From: Helicobacter pylori_CU
GTDB lineage: Bacteria; Campylobacterota; Campylobacteria; Campylobacterales; Helicobacteraceae
Direction: 5' to 3'
Length of the DNA stretch: 64,000 nt
Assembly (NCBI RefSeq): GCF_000259235.1
Contig: NC_017733.1
Coordinates: 1,364,001-1,428,000, forward strand
Both the position numbers and the translations under genes were made by a program. The notes below the pieces were generated by a model. The model saw only the letters and a list, made by a program, of their open reading frames with translations, made no database searches and was not told where the DNA came from. Within the stretch, counting starts at the first letter, position 1. Each line of letters starts with the position of its first letter. Below are positions 8,908-19,258 of the stretch, one piece after another.

Positions 8908-11385
8908 ATGACTGAAGATTTTCCTAAAATTCTGCCTTTATTGGTAGAAGAAGACACCTTTTTATACCCCTTTATGATAGCCCCTATTTTCTTACAAAAT
9001 AACGCGAGCATCAAGGCGGTGGCTTACGCTAAAAACAATAAATCATTAGTCTTTATTGCATGCCAAAAAGACAAATTGAACGATAATGAAGCCCCTTATT
9101 ATGATGTGGGGGTGATAGGTTCGGTGATGCGTGAAGCCAACATGCCTAATGGGCGCGTGAAATTGCTCTTTAATGGCATCGCTAAGGGGCGTATTTTAGA
9201 GCCTGCTAAAGAAAACGAGCAAGGCTTTTTAGAAGCTCAAATAAGCCCTATTGAATATTTAGAATACGACAAAGAAAACATTCAAGCTATTGTGGAAGTC
9301 TTAAAAGAAAAAGTGATCACTCTAGCCAATGTCAGCTCACTCTTTCCTCCGGATTTGATCAAGGCTTTAGAAGACAATGACGATCCTAACCGCATCGCTG
9401 ATTTAATCGCAGCAGCCTTGCATTTAAAAAAAGATCAAGCGTATTCTCTTTTTGCCAACAACAACACCGAACAGCGCTTGTTGGATTTGATTGATATTGT
9501 GATAGAAGAGACTAAAACCCAAAAACTCCAAAAAGAAATCAAATCCAAAGTCCATCAAAAAATGGAGCAAACCAATAAGGAATATTTCTTAAAAGAGCAG
9601 CTCAAACAAATCCAAAAAGAGCTTGGCACAGACAAACAGCGAGATGAAGATTTAAACCAATACTACCAAAAACTAGAAAACATCAAGCCTTTTTTAAAAG
9701 AAGAAGCGTTTAAGGAAATCAAAAAGCAAATTGACCGATTAAGCCGAACCCATGCGGACAGCTCTGATAGCGCGACTTTACAAAATTACATTGAAACCAT
9801 GTTAGATGTGCCTTTTGGGCAATATGAAAAAAAAGCGCTTGACATTAAGCATGTCAAAGAGCAATTGGATAACGATCATTATTCCTTAAAAAGGCCTAAA
9901 GAGCGCATTGTAGAATACTTTGCTACCATGCAGCTTTTAGAAATGCGCCACAAGAAAAAGCAAGAAAAAAAAGACAAAGCTAAAGGCACGATTTTATGCT
10001 TTTATGGGCCTCCTGGCGTGGGTAAAACGAGTTTGGCTAATTCCATCGCTAAAGCGATAGAGCGCCCTTTGGTTCGGATCGCTTTAGGGGGATTAGAAGA
10101 TGTGAATGAATTAAGAGGGCACAGACGCACTTACATAGGCTCCATGCCTGGGCGCATTGTCCAGGGGCTTATTGAAGCTAAAAAGATGAATCCGGTCATG
10201 GTTTTAGATGAAATTGATAAGGTGGATAGGAGCGTTAGGGGCGATCCAGCGAGCGCTTTATTAGAGATTTTAGACCCTGAGCAAAATATCGCTTTTAGGG
10301 ATCATTATGCGAATTTCAGCATTGATTTGTCGCAAGTGATTTTTATCGCTACCGCTAATAATATTGACAGGATCCCAGCTCCTTTAAGAGACAGAATGGA
10401 ATTTATCAGCGTGTCCAGCTACACGCCTAATGAAAAAGAAGAGATCGCTAAAAATTATCTTATTCCCCAAGAATTAGAAAAGCACGCCTTAAAGCCTAGC
10501 GAAGTGGATATTAGCCATGAGTGTTTGAAACTCATTATTGAAAAATACACCAGAGAAGCGGGCGTTAGGGATTTACGAAGACAGATCGCAACGATTATGC
10601 GTAAAGCGGCTTTAAAATACCTAGAAGATAACCCGCACAAAAAAGGGCGAACTAAAAAAGGCGAGGATAAAAAAAGCGAAAATCAAAGAGACGAGAACAA
10701 AGATTTCTGCGTCTCTATCACGCCTGATAACCTTAAAGAGTATTTAGAACGCATGGTGTTTGAAATTGACCCCATAGATGGAGAAAATAAAATCGGTATC
10801 GTCAATGGTTTGGCATGGACTCCAGTGGGCGGTGATGTGCTTAAAATTGAAGCGCTTAAGATCAGGGGTAAGGGGGAATTGAAACTCACTGGGAGTTTAG
10901 GCGATGTGATGAAAGAATCCGCCATTATTGCCTTTTCTGTTGTCAAAGCCTTGTTGGATAACGAAACCTTAAAAGCGCCCAAAATCCCTAGCGAGGCCGA
11001 TACAGAGAATAAGAAAAAGAAAAAAGCGCTGAAAGTTTATAACGCTTATGATTTGCACTTGCATGTCCCTGAGGGGGCTACGCCTAAAGACGGCCCGAGC
11101 GCTGGGATCGCTATGGCGAGCGTGATGGCGAGCATTTTGTGCGATAGGGCTACAAGAAGCGAGGTGGCAATGACAGGCGAATTGACTTTGAGCGGGGAAG
11201 TTTTACCCATAGGAGGGTTGAAAGAAAAATTGATCGCCGCTTTTAAAGCCGGCATTAAAACCGCTCTCATTCCTGTTAAAAATTACGAAAGGGATTTGGA
11301 CGAGATCCCTGCTGAAGTGCGAGAGAATTTAAACATCGTTGCGGTGAAAAACATCGCTGAAGTGTTAGAAAAAACCTTACTTTAG
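8908..11385 (+). CDS. lon: ATP-dependent protease Lon
   Basis: An 825-aa LonA protein: N-terminal substrate domain (1-200), coiled coil (about 195-240, KLQKEIKSKVHQKMEQTNKE), AAA+ module with Walker A GPPGVGKT (about 367) and VMVLDEIDKV, and a C-terminal protease with Ser in DGPSAGIAM (about 731) and Lys in LKEKLIAAFKAG (about 774). It degrades misfolded and regulatory proteins in the cytosol. A lysine/glutamate-rich linker (HKKGRTKKGEDKKSEN) before the protease domain is a species-variable insertion. It lies between bamD and tyrA, with tyrA 8 bases downstream. Confidence 0.98.
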   Translation: MTEDFPKILPLLVEEDTFLYPFMIAPIFLQNNASIKAVAYAKNNKSLVFIACQKDKLNDNEAPYYDVGVIGSVMREANMPNGRVKLLFNGIAKGRILEPAKENEQGFLEAQISPIEYLEYDKENIQAIVEVLKEKVITLANVSSLFPPDLIKALEDNDDPNRIADLIAAALHLKKDQAYSLFANNNTEQRLLDLIDIVIEETKTQKLQKEIKSKVHQKMEQTNKEYFLKEQLKQIQKELGTDKQRDEDLNQYYQKLENIKPFLKEEAFKEIKKQIDRLSRTHADSSDSATLQNYIETMLDVPFGQYEKKALDIKHVKEQLDNDHYSLKRPKERIVEYFATMQLLEMRHKKKQEKKDKAKGTILCFYGPPGVGKTSLANSIAKAIERPLVRIALGGLEDVNELRGHRRTYIGSMPGRIVQGLIEAKKMNPVMVLDEIDKVDRSVRGDPASALLEILDPEQNIAFRDHYANFSIDLSQVIFIATANNIDRIPAPLRDRMEFISVSSYTPNEKEEIAKNYLIPQELEKHALKPSEVDISHECLKLIIEKYTREAGVRDLRRQIATIMRKAALKYLEDNPHKKGRTKKGEDKKSENQRDENKDFCVSITPDNLKEYLERMVFEIDPIDGENKIGIVNGLAWTPVGGDVLKIEALKIRGKGELKLTGSLGDVMKESAIIAFSVVKALLDNETLKAPKIPSEADTENKKKKKALKVYNAYDLHLHVPEGATPKDGPSAGIAMASVMASILCDRATRSEVAMTGELTLSGEVLPIGGLKEKLIAAFKAGIKTALIPVKNYERDLDEIPAEVRENLNIVAVKNIAEVLEKTLL

Positions 11386-11393
11386 AATTTGGC

Positions 11394-12221
11394 ATGAAAG
11401 CAGGCATTATTGGTTTAGGGCTTATGGGGGGGAGTTTAGGGCTAGCCTTACAAGAATGGGGGCGTTTTAAAAGCGTTATAGGCTATGATCACAACGCTTT
11501 GCATGCTAAATTGGCTTTGACTTTGGGGCTTGTAGATGAGTGCGTGGAATTTGAAAAGATTTTAGAATGCGATGTGATTTTTTTAGCCATTCCAGTTGAG
11601 GGCATCATTGAATGTTTGAAAAAAATGACTCCCGTTAAAAAAAGTGCAACGATTATTGATTTAGGGGGGGCAAAAGCGCAAATCATTCGCAATATCCCTA
11701 AAAGCATCCGTCAAAATTTCATCGCCGCACACCCCATGTGCGGGACAGAGTTTTATGGCCCTAAAGCGAGCGTTAAGGGTCTGTATGAAAACGCTTTGGT
11801 GATATTGTGCGATTTAGAAGATTCAGGGATTGAGCAAGTAGAACTCGCTAAAGAAATCTTTTTAGGCGTTAAAGCGCGCTTGATTAAAATGAAATCTAGA
11901 GAGCATGACACCCATGTGGCTTATATCAGCCATTTACCCCATGTTTTGAGCTACGCTCTAGCCAATAGCGTTTTAAAGCAAAACGACCCAGAGATGATTC
12001 TATCTTTAGCGGGTGGGGGTTTTAGGGATATGAGCCGTCTGTCTAAAAGCTCGCCTTTAATGTGGAAAGATATTTTCAAACAAAACCGAGACAATGTCTT
12101 AGAAGCGATTGAAAAATGCGAAAAAGAAATCGCAAAAGCTAAGGCTTGGATAGAGAATAACGATTATGAAAGCCTCGCAGAATGGATGGCACAAGCGAAC
12201 AAACTCCAAGAGTTCATGTAA
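11394..12221 (+). CDS. tyrA: Prephenate dehydrogenase TyrA
   Basis: A 275-aa NAD(P)-dependent enzyme of tyrosine synthesis. The Rossmann motif GLGLMGGSLG is at residues 7-16, and AAHPMCGTEFYGPKA near 117 and SHLPHVLSYALA near 185 are conserved prephenate dehydrogenase blocks. It oxidatively decarboxylates prephenate to 4-hydroxyphenylpyruvate. There is no fused chorismate mutase. It starts 8 bases after the lon stop. A run of seven G inside the gene (11664-11670) is short for phase variation and the frame is intact. Confidence 0.95.
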   Translation: MKAGIIGLGLMGGSLGLALQEWGRFKSVIGYDHNALHAKLALTLGLVDECVEFEKILECDVIFLAIPVEGIIECLKKMTPVKKSATIIDLGGAKAQIIRNIPKSIRQNFIAAHPMCGTEFYGPKASVKGLYENALVILCDLEDSGIEQVELAKEIFLGVKARLIKMKSREHDTHVAYISHLPHVLSYALANSVLKQNDPEMILSLAGGGFRDMSRLSKSSPLMWKDIFKQNRDNVLEAIEKCEKEIAKAKAWIENNDYESLAEWMAQANKLQEFM

Positions 12222-12259
12222 AAATTAAAATTTGCATATCGGCGATTTTATGATAAAAC

Positions 12260-12358
12260 ATGAAAAACAAACTCTTATGGTTATTGACCTTAAACGCTGG
12301 ATTGTTTACTAGCGTTCCTAACCCAGCAAATGTTATAGTGGGGGATTATTTTTATTGA
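12260..12358 (+). CDS. Small hydrophobic ORF, possible gene remnant
   Basis: A 32-codon ORF beginning MKNKLLWLLTLNAGLF, which resembles a signal peptide or single membrane segment, then stopping at TGA 12358. No clear Shine-Dalgarno sequence precedes it. The following 240 bases hold no further frame, so it may be the N-terminal remnant of an exported-protein gene. Function unknown. Confidence 0.3.
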   Translation: MKNKLLWLLTLNAGLFTSVPNPANVIVGDYFY

Positions 12359-12601
12359 TTATAAGCTGTTTCATGGATAGCATGGATTTTAGCTAACAAA
12401 TCAGCAAACAACTATAAGAGGTTATCTTAAACCCGGATCTATTGTTGTATTTGCCATAATCATTTTTATTTCATTCCTCCAACGCCTATAAAACTTTCAT
12501 CGCTTCTAATAAAAAACCAGTTTTAAGCCGTTTAGAAATTTGATTTCTCAAACCTTTTTATCCAAAATACCGGTGTTTTCATGGGCATTTTAAGAGCGGT
12601 T

Positions 12602-13465
12602 TTAATACTTCTTAGCGTTGTTAAGATACTTAGGCAATTCATTCAACTCAGTGTTTTTATTGTTCTTAAAAACCACTTGCTTTTCAACCCGCTCATATTC
12701 TTTACAATCTTTTCTCATTTCTTGTAAGGGATAGTTTTGGTTGTCATTAGGGATATAAAAGCATTCGCTTTTAGCGTTTTCATAGCTATCCGTTAGGCTT
12801 GTATCATAGTGGTACCAAAATCCGCTAGGGATAGCGATATTCTTAGAACTAAAGGTTCTATAACCCTGTTTGATGATGGTGAGTTCTTCTACTAAAACTT
12901 GATGGTATTTCCTGGCCAAATTACGGCCCTCTTTTTCCACCAATAAAACAGAATGCCTGTTGGTGTTTTTGGCTTCAGGGGTGATATTAGTCATTCTGTA
13001 AGTCTCTCTTAAAGGATTAGAGGCAAAATCAAAAGAAGCGTCATTCGCCACAAAATGCCCCCTATCAAAACCGCTTCTTGTGTAATCTTGTGTAACGGCT
13101 TGTTGATACTCCGCTAATCGTGTGTCCGGCTTAAACTCATAGCGTTTTTCAATATTATTTTTATCCACTAAATCCCCAAACAACACGCTCACGCCATAAA
13201 TAGGGTTTTTTAATTCGCTAGAATAACACACCGAATAGAAGTTATTTTTTAAGACCTTGCAATCAATGTTAGTGAGCATGCCATTAGCGTTATGAGTGGG
13301 ATTGTGGTTTTTAGTAGGATTAGCGCTATTGACTTGATCCTTGATTTCATTAAGCTTTTTAGCGGTGTAGCTGTTAATAGCCTTAGTGAAATTATCCAAC
13401 ATGTCCGCTTGGAGCCAACTCATAGCGATCAGGCTAAAACAGAGCCAATTTTTAAAAATTTTCAT
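12602..13465 (-). CDS. Exported DNA/RNA non-specific endonuclease (NUC family)
   Basis: A 287-aa protein with an N-terminal signal peptide (NWLCFSLIAMSWLQA, cleavage near residue 20). The NUC/EndoG beta-beta-alpha-metal signature SGFDRGHFVAND holds the catalytic His at about 137. TNITPEAKNTNRHS follows, with the metal-binding Asn typical of the family. It probably acts in the periplasm or outside the cell on DNA and RNA, with possible roles in nucleotide scavenging or uptake of foreign DNA (inference). It is a monocistronic minus-strand gene with a 284-base gap to mod. Length is normal for the family. Confidence 0.85.
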   Translation of the reverse strand: MKIFKNWLCFSLIAMSWLQADMLDNFTKAINSYTAKKLNEIKDQVNSANPTKNHNPTHNANGMLTNIDCKVLKNNFYSVCYSSELKNPIYGVSVLFGDLVDKNNIEKRYEFKPDTRLAEYQQAVTQDYTRSGFDRGHFVANDASFDFASNPLRETYRMTNITPEAKNTNRHSVLLVEKEGRNLARKYHQVLVEELTIIKQGYRTFSSKNIAIPSGFWYHYDTSLTDSYENAKSECFYIPNDNQNYPLQEMRKDCKEYERVEKQVVFKNNKNTELNELPKYLNNAKKY

Positions 13466-13749
13466 GTTTCACTCCCTTTTTTAATTGGCTTGAATACTAC
13501 AACAATATTTTTAATCGTTTATTTTTAATGATCTTTTTTATTTTATAGCGAGTTTATAGCGAGCGGATGCTTACTGCTAGCGGATTAGTTATCCTTATAT
13601 CAAGCAAAGCTAAAAATTTTTTTTAGCCCAAGCGTTTTAAATTCCTCTAGCTTTTAAACTATATTGTTTATTCTATATTGTTTATTATTTTTGCCCACTA
13701 AATAGGCATAGCGTTTTGATGCGTTAAGTGGCGTGCGTTGAATTCAAAC

Positions 13750-15651
13750 TTAAGAATAAAAAATTTCATTGTATTTTTTAGTGCTTTCATCTATCCCCCA
13801 TGCGTCTTCGTCAATATCGCCCAAGTTTAAATAGTCTTCGTTAGAGTCTAAAAGATCACAACAAATCCTTTTTTGCTCGTTTAAATCTAAATTGTGGAAC
13901 TCTTCGCTATGGATTTCATCCATCTTATTATTGGTGCGTTTTAAAATGCGCTCATTAAGATCATTAAAGATTTTTAGGCATTCGCTCTTACTTTTAGCGT
14001 TAAGGATTTGTTTTTTAATTTCTAAATTCACTTCTTTCAATTCAGCATAGACAAAACTCCCGCCCCCTTTAAAACCGCATTTTTTAGAAATGCCCCCTTG
14101 CTCGCCCTCTATGACTTTTTTTAACCTTTCTTTAGTGATAGTTTCTATATAGTCCATTTGCTCGATGCCAATGTAGCGGCGTTTCATTTTGTGCGCCACC
14201 GCGCAAGTCGTCCCGCTCCCAGCAAAAAAGTCTAACACGAGATCGTTTTCTTGGGTTACCATGTCTAAAACTCTATATATTAATTGTTCGGGTTTTTTAC
14301 CGGAAGGGAATGAAATTAAACCCTCATTTTGTGTATTATTAAAATCAATATCATTCCAAAAATCACATAGTAAAATTGCTATTTTTTGCTCTATCCCTTG
14401 CGACGATAAAACAGAATGAATTGAGCGTGATAAAAAAGACATTCTTCTACCGTTATAAGCATATTGTACTCCTGTATCACTTTCGTATTTTATAGGAATA
14501 TCTTTATTTTCAGTTCTTAAACTAATAGTTCTAATATGCTCTGGCAAACTTTTTCCAGTTTGAAAAATTTTATCAGCATTAGAATATATAAAATTACAAA
14601 AATCCTTATTGTTTAGATAATTTTGTGTAGCTTTTAACTTTTCATATAATCCATTTTGCCTTAAAATATGGTTTAATGGGAAAACTCTGTTATTCTCTTT
14701 GTCAAAATATAAATTAAAATGGGTATCCCATGTAGTTGCTTCCTTATATTGTGGTTTAAGTTGGATTAGTAGAGAATTTTTAGCATATACTAATAAATAA
14801 TCTTTTGTTTTAATGATTGTTTTATTCCTATGTGCCGTTTTTACTCCGCTTGGGGTTGATGATAGCATAGTTATACAATTCACAAAATTCTCTCTCCCAA
14901 AAATTTCATCCATTAAAACTTTCAAGTAAGCCTGTTCGTTGTCGTCGCATTGCACAAAAATCACGCCATCATCGCTTAAAAATTCCCTAGCCGCTTCAAG
15001 CCTGTTTTTCATAAACACTAGCCATGAGCTGTGGTTAAAATTATCGTTGTAATTAAAGCTGTCATTACCCGTATTATAAGGGGGGTCAATGTAGATGCAT
15101 TTCACTTTTTTAACGAATTTCTTTTTTAAAGAATGAAGAGCGATCAGGTTATTGCCTTTGATAAGGTAGTTTGTGTTTTTATCTTTTAAGGCGTTTTCTA
15201 AATCGCCTTCTCCATGCATTTCAAAATGACACAACGCTTTTTTGCATAGAAGCGTGTCAATTTCTTTTTTATGCAATATTTCATGGTAAAAAAGCTCGTC
15301 AGATTTGGTGTTGTTATCTTTAGCGTTACCGAGTAAAACATTGTCTTTAAAAGGGAAATGCAAAACGACGGATCCGCTAGACTTTAAAAATAAGCCTATT
15401 TTATTTTTAAATCGTGTGAAAGATTTTTCTAATTCTTTTATTTCTAAACATTCTAATAACGCCTTTTCATTGAATACGAGCGAATTAGCGATCATTTTAA
15501 AAAAGTGTTTTTTATAGTCGTTAGCGTTTTCATGCTCAAGCATGAAAGTTAAAAGCTTTTCATCATGCTCTATAATTAAAGTTTCTAAGCGCTCTTTTGT
15601 GAAATGATTAATTAAGGCATCTAGTAGGGTTTTGAGTGGGGTTTTTAACAT
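13750..15651 (-). CDS. mod: Type III restriction-modification methyltransferase Mod
   Basis: A 633-aa beta-class adenine-N6 methyltransferase. Catalytic motif IV DPPYNTGNDSF is near residue 188 and the SAM motif LDFFAGSGTTCAVAHK near 478; this order is that of type III Mod. The region between (roughly 260-460, about 14270-14870) is the target-recognition domain and is visibly more AT-rich than its flanks, as expected for an allele-exchanging specificity region. The gene starts 2 bases after the res stop, so translation is probably coupled to res. It both supplies protection and gives sequence specificity to Res. Confidence 0.93.
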   Translation of the reverse strand: MLKTPLKTLLDALINHFTKERLETLIIEHDEKLLTFMLEHENANDYKKHFFKMIANSLVFNEKALLECLEIKELEKSFTRFKNKIGLFLKSSGSVVLHFPFKDNVLLGNAKDNNTKSDELFYHEILHKKEIDTLLCKKALCHFEMHGEGDLENALKDKNTNYLIKGNNLIALHSLKKKFVKKVKCIYIDPPYNTGNDSFNYNDNFNHSSWLVFMKNRLEAAREFLSDDGVIFVQCDDNEQAYLKVLMDEIFGRENFVNCITMLSSTPSGVKTAHRNKTIIKTKDYLLVYAKNSLLIQLKPQYKEATTWDTHFNLYFDKENNRVFPLNHILRQNGLYEKLKATQNYLNNKDFCNFIYSNADKIFQTGKSLPEHIRTISLRTENKDIPIKYESDTGVQYAYNGRRMSFLSRSIHSVLSSQGIEQKIAILLCDFWNDIDFNNTQNEGLISFPSGKKPEQLIYRVLDMVTQENDLVLDFFAGSGTTCAVAHKMKRRYIGIEQMDYIETITKERLKKVIEGEQGGISKKCGFKGGGSFVYAELKEVNLEIKKQILNAKSKSECLKIFNDLNERILKRTNNKMDEIHSEEFHNLDLNEQKRICCDLLDSNEDYLNLGDIDEDAWGIDESTKKYNEIFYS

Positions 15652-15653
15652 TC

Positions 15654-18208
15654 TTAATCCTTAAAAGTTTGATGGAAAGCTTCAACAAATTCTGCGTTTA
15701 GCGTTCTGTTGTTATTTGTGAAAGTGAAAAAAGGCAAGCCTTTTAAATGGAGTTTTTTGTTATGGCTTTTAAGCGTGGCGTTTTCTAGCATTTCTAAAAA
15801 TTCTTTTTTCCAAGCGTTAGAAGGTTCTAAATGCTCGCCTTTAGCTTCCATGTAACAAGTGAAGCCTAAAAATCCATCTTCATGCGTTTGGGCAAAAAGG
15901 ATAAAATCCGGCTCAAAACCTTGCGCGTAAAAGGGGCTATTTTCTATATTGCAAAAAACTTTTAATTCAGCGAAATGATCGTTCCTCAAAACGCACCATT
16001 CTTTGAATTTCTTGTTTAAAAGCTCTTTATTTTTATTGATAAAATCTAAAAAATCCCTTTCTAAATCGCTGTCCAGTTTCCGCATGTCTTTAAAAAGCAG
16101 CCATTCATAAAAGGGAATGTCTTTTTCCAACTCGCTAGCGCTAAGGCTTTTATTATGCGTTTCAAATTCTTTCAATTCTAACGCGCTCACGCTAGGTTTA
16201 TCTTGCTCTTTTAAAAGCGTGTCTTTTAAGTTTTCAATGATATAAACAGCGAGCTTTAAAAGGATTTTGTTGTCGTCAAACTTTTGGCTTTTATGGAAGT
16301 TTGTTTTTAATGGAGAAATATATTCCTTTATAAATCCCACTTTATTGTTAAAGGCATGTTTTTTAAAGGCTTTTTTAAGCGTTTTAAAATCCAGGTTTTT
16401 TAAATTAAGGGCTTTTAAAAAATAATTTATGGGGATTTTATCTAAGATATAGGGTATATAATAAGTTCTATCGCCTTTATTTTCTTCTTTAAAGTCCACT
16501 TTCTTTTCACGCACGCCAAAAGCAAATAAGGGGACATGCAAACTTTTGAGTGTGGCTTCAACAGGGCCTGAATAGTCTTTATTGAAGAGGTTGTTATTTT
16601 TTTCTCTTTTATTGCTCGCGTAATAGCATTTGAAACGCTTGGTGGGTGTTAAAGGGATAGTCTGTTTTTCATTTACAAATCCTAATCCTAAATCTTGTAA
16701 CTCGTTGTTTAATTTAGCGATAAACTCGCTGTCATAAATGGCATGGTAGTCTAACCTTTCTAACGCGCTTAAGGGGTTAAAAAGATCGAATTTGCGTTGG
16801 TAAAACTCTATGCGGCTTGGCTTGAAATCGTTATAGCTAAAGGGGTAGTATCTCGCTCCTCGCCCTATGAGCTGGGCGTCTTTAATGGTGTCTTTTTGGC
16901 TCGCTTTATTTTTAAGCCTGACAATGTCAAACAAATTCAACACATCCCAGCCTTCATTGAGCTTATCCACGCTAAAAATCACTCTTTTAGGGTTGTCTCT
17001 GTCTTCTAGGGAGTTCAATAAAGGCATGCCCTTTTCTAATTCTTTTTCGTTATTGGTGTTAATCTGGGTGCTTTTTTTGAATTTCGTTTGCAATAATGCG
17101 GTAAGGTTAGGGGTGTAATTTTGCTTGTCAAAAAAGTTTTTAGCGTCTTTAAAAAAAGCGTTGCGGCTGTAATGGAAAAAATTTTCTAAATCTAAAGGGC
17201 TTAAATTTTCTAAAAAGGCGTTGAAGCGCTCTTGATTTTCTTTGCTGTCTTCAATCCTCTCGCTTTTAAACAAAATGCATGGTTTAAAGTTTTCAATATT
17301 ATGGTGTTGGGCTAGTAATTCTTTATACAAACTGGAAACGCATGCCCCTAAAAAGCGTGTTTCTAATGCTTTATTTTCATAAGAAAGGGAGTAGATGTTT
17401 TTGCAAAATTTATCCTCGCTAAATTCTTTTAAGGTGTAAGTTGCCACCTTTAAGTTTTTATATTTTTCTTCAACGCTTTTTTCTTTAGGGATAGTGGCGC
17501 TAAATTCCAGCAATAAGTTGTCTTTATTTTGTTCTAGGGCTAATTTCACCACGCTTTCCCAATTGCGTTTTTCACTAGCCTCACTATCATTTAATTTCTT
17601 TTTAGTCTCTGTGTTTAAATGGTGCGCTTCATCCGCTAAAAAAACCAATTTCTGATCTTTTAAATCCTCTATGCTGATAGCGTTTTCTTTAGCTTTAGTG
17701 AATAATGAAAACAAGCCTTGAATGGTGCTAAAATAAATGTTAATAGCGTTGTTATGGCTCTCGTTTAAATTATTGATGCTTTTAATCTCTATGTTTTCAT
17801 CATTGATATTGATATTCTCGCTAAAAAGGTATTTTGATGAAACGCTGTCTGTAAAATTCAATTTCGTTTTTTCTAAAATGCTAGTGCTGTTCACAAAAAA
17901 GATGAAGTTTTGATAGCCTTGCTTATAGCATTCTAAAATCAAACCCGCCATCACTAAGGTTTTGCCGCTACCGGTGGCCATTTCAAACATGAAATGCTTT
18001 TGAGTGGGGTTAGATTGGCGTTTTTCTAAATAATTATGTATCGCTTGTTTTTGATAATCTCTAAGCTCTTTTTTTAAATTACTAGTGATGTGGGTGGGTA
18101 GCTCTATTTCTTTATCATTGGGTGCGCTATTTGGCGTGCTATTAGGCGCGTGATCTTTTATCGCTGATTGGGGGGGGGGGGGGTAACAGGTGCGAATGAA
18201 TCTTGCAT
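15654..18208 (-). CDS. res: Type III restriction endonuclease subunit Res, phase-variable
   Basis: The SF2 helicase core has Walker A ATGSGKT, DEAH in FLADEAHHLN, EFSATI and the QLIGRGARYY motif VI. The C-terminus has a PD-(D/E)xK nuclease-like block (EPDFILF...CYMEAKG). ATG 18208, preceded by AAGGGA, starts MQDSFAPVTPPPP but crosses a C14 tract (18170-18183) and meets TAA four codons later, so this start reads OFF. The main frame is open upstream of the tract only from a TTG at 18293, giving 879 aa without a convincing ribosome site. A tract of 12 or 15 C would restore the ATG frame. It precedes mod in the same transcript. Confidence 0.9.
18170..18183 (-). repeat. C14 homopolymer near the 5' end of res
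   Basis: Fourteen G on the plus strand (C14 in the coding strand), 9 codons after ATG 18208. Slipped-strand mispairing here changes the res frame. With 14 units the ATG frame terminates at codon 17; lengths divisible by three keep it open. Confidence 0.95.
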
Positions 18209-18362
18209 GAAATCCCTTAAGTGAAAAGTTAGGGGAATTATAGCGTAAAGTTTTGAGATTGACTTTAGAGGTGCGAGCTTGAATTAAAATCAAATAAAGT
18301 TTTAGTTTTAATATTTAATGGAATAAAGCCCTTAAAATCAAAAAGCACTTCTTTTTCTTTGC

Positions 18363-18368
18363 TATAAT
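18363..18368 (+). promoter_or_regulatory. -10 box for bioB
   Basis: TATAAT with the extended element TGC directly upstream, about 42 bases before the bioB start. Confidence 0.65.
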
Positions 18369-18409
18369 CAGTCTAAAAAAACCAACTTTTTTAAAATAAA
18401 GGAATGATT

Positions 18410-19258
18410 ATGCAAGAGATTTTTTTATGTTCTATTTCCAATGTGCGCAGTGGGGATTGTAAGGAAGATTGCGCTTATTGCACGCAAAGCTCACACCACC
18501 AAGGAGCGATTAAGCGCTATAAATTTAAAGATGAAAAAGTGGTTTTACAAGAGGCTAGAGCGTTAAGGGAATTAGGGGCTTTAGGGTTTTGTTTGGTTAC
18601 TTCAGGGCGTGAATTAGACGATGAAAAATGCGAATACATCGCCAAATTAGCTAAAGCCATCAACAAAGAAGAATTGGGCTTGCATCTAATCGCATGTTGC
18701 GGGCGTGCGGATTTGGAGCAACTGGAGTTTTTAAGAGATGCGGGCATTCATAGTTATAACCACAATTTGGAGACTTCGCAAAATTTCTTCCCTAAGATTT
18801 GTTCCACGCACACATGGGAAGAAAGGTTTATCACATGCGAAAACGCTTTAAGGGCGGGGTTAGGCTTGTGCAGTGGAGGGATTTTTGGGCTTAATGAGAG
18901 CTGGGAAGACAGGATTGAAATGCTTAGAGCCTTAGCTTCACTCTCCCCGCACACCACGCCCATTAATTTTTTCATTAAAAACCCGGTATTGCCCATTGAT
19001 GCAGAGACTTTAAGCGCAGATGAAGCCCTAGAATGCGTGCTTTTGGCTAAAGAGTTTTTGCCTAACGCTAGGCTTATGGTGGCTGGAGGGCGTGAAGTGG
19101 TGTTTAAAGATAACGATAAAAAGGAAGCCAAGCTTTTTGAATACGGCATCAATGCGGTGGTGTTAGGGGATTATTTAACCACCAAAGGCAAAGCCCCTAA
19201 AAAAGATATAGAAAAACTGCTCTCTTACGGCTTGACAATGGCGACAAGCTGTCATTAA
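18410..19258 (+). CDS. bioB: Biotin synthase BioB
   Basis: A 282-aa radical-SAM enzyme that inserts sulfur into dethiobiotin, the last step of biotin synthesis. The cluster motif is in SGDCKEDCAYCTQS (Cys-x3-Cys-x2-Cys, about residues 17-24). YNHNLETS and CSGGIFGLNE are conserved BioB blocks. The second ATG (18410) is chosen because AAAGGA lies 6 bases upstream; the ATG at 18404 is too close. It overlaps the next gene by 1 base (TAATG). It is slightly shorter than E. coli BioB, as is usual for this lineage. Confidence 0.95.
   Translation: MQEIFLCSISNVRSGDCKEDCAYCTQSSHHQGAIKRYKFKDEKVVLQEARALRELGALGFCLVTSGRELDDEKCEYIAKLAKAINKEELGLHLIACCGRADLEQLEFLRDAGIHSYNHNLETSQNFFPKICSTHTWEERFITCENALRAGLGLCSGGIFGLNESWEDRIEMLRALASLSPHTTPINFFIKNPVLPIDAETLSADEALECVLLAKEFLPNARLMVAGGREVVFKDNDKKEAKLFEYGINAVVLGDYLTTKGKAPKKDIEKLLSYGLTMATSCH

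Noticed and set aside
11664..11670. G7 run in tyrA as a phase-variation site
   Set aside because: Short for efficient slippage and the frame is intact; kept only as a remark.
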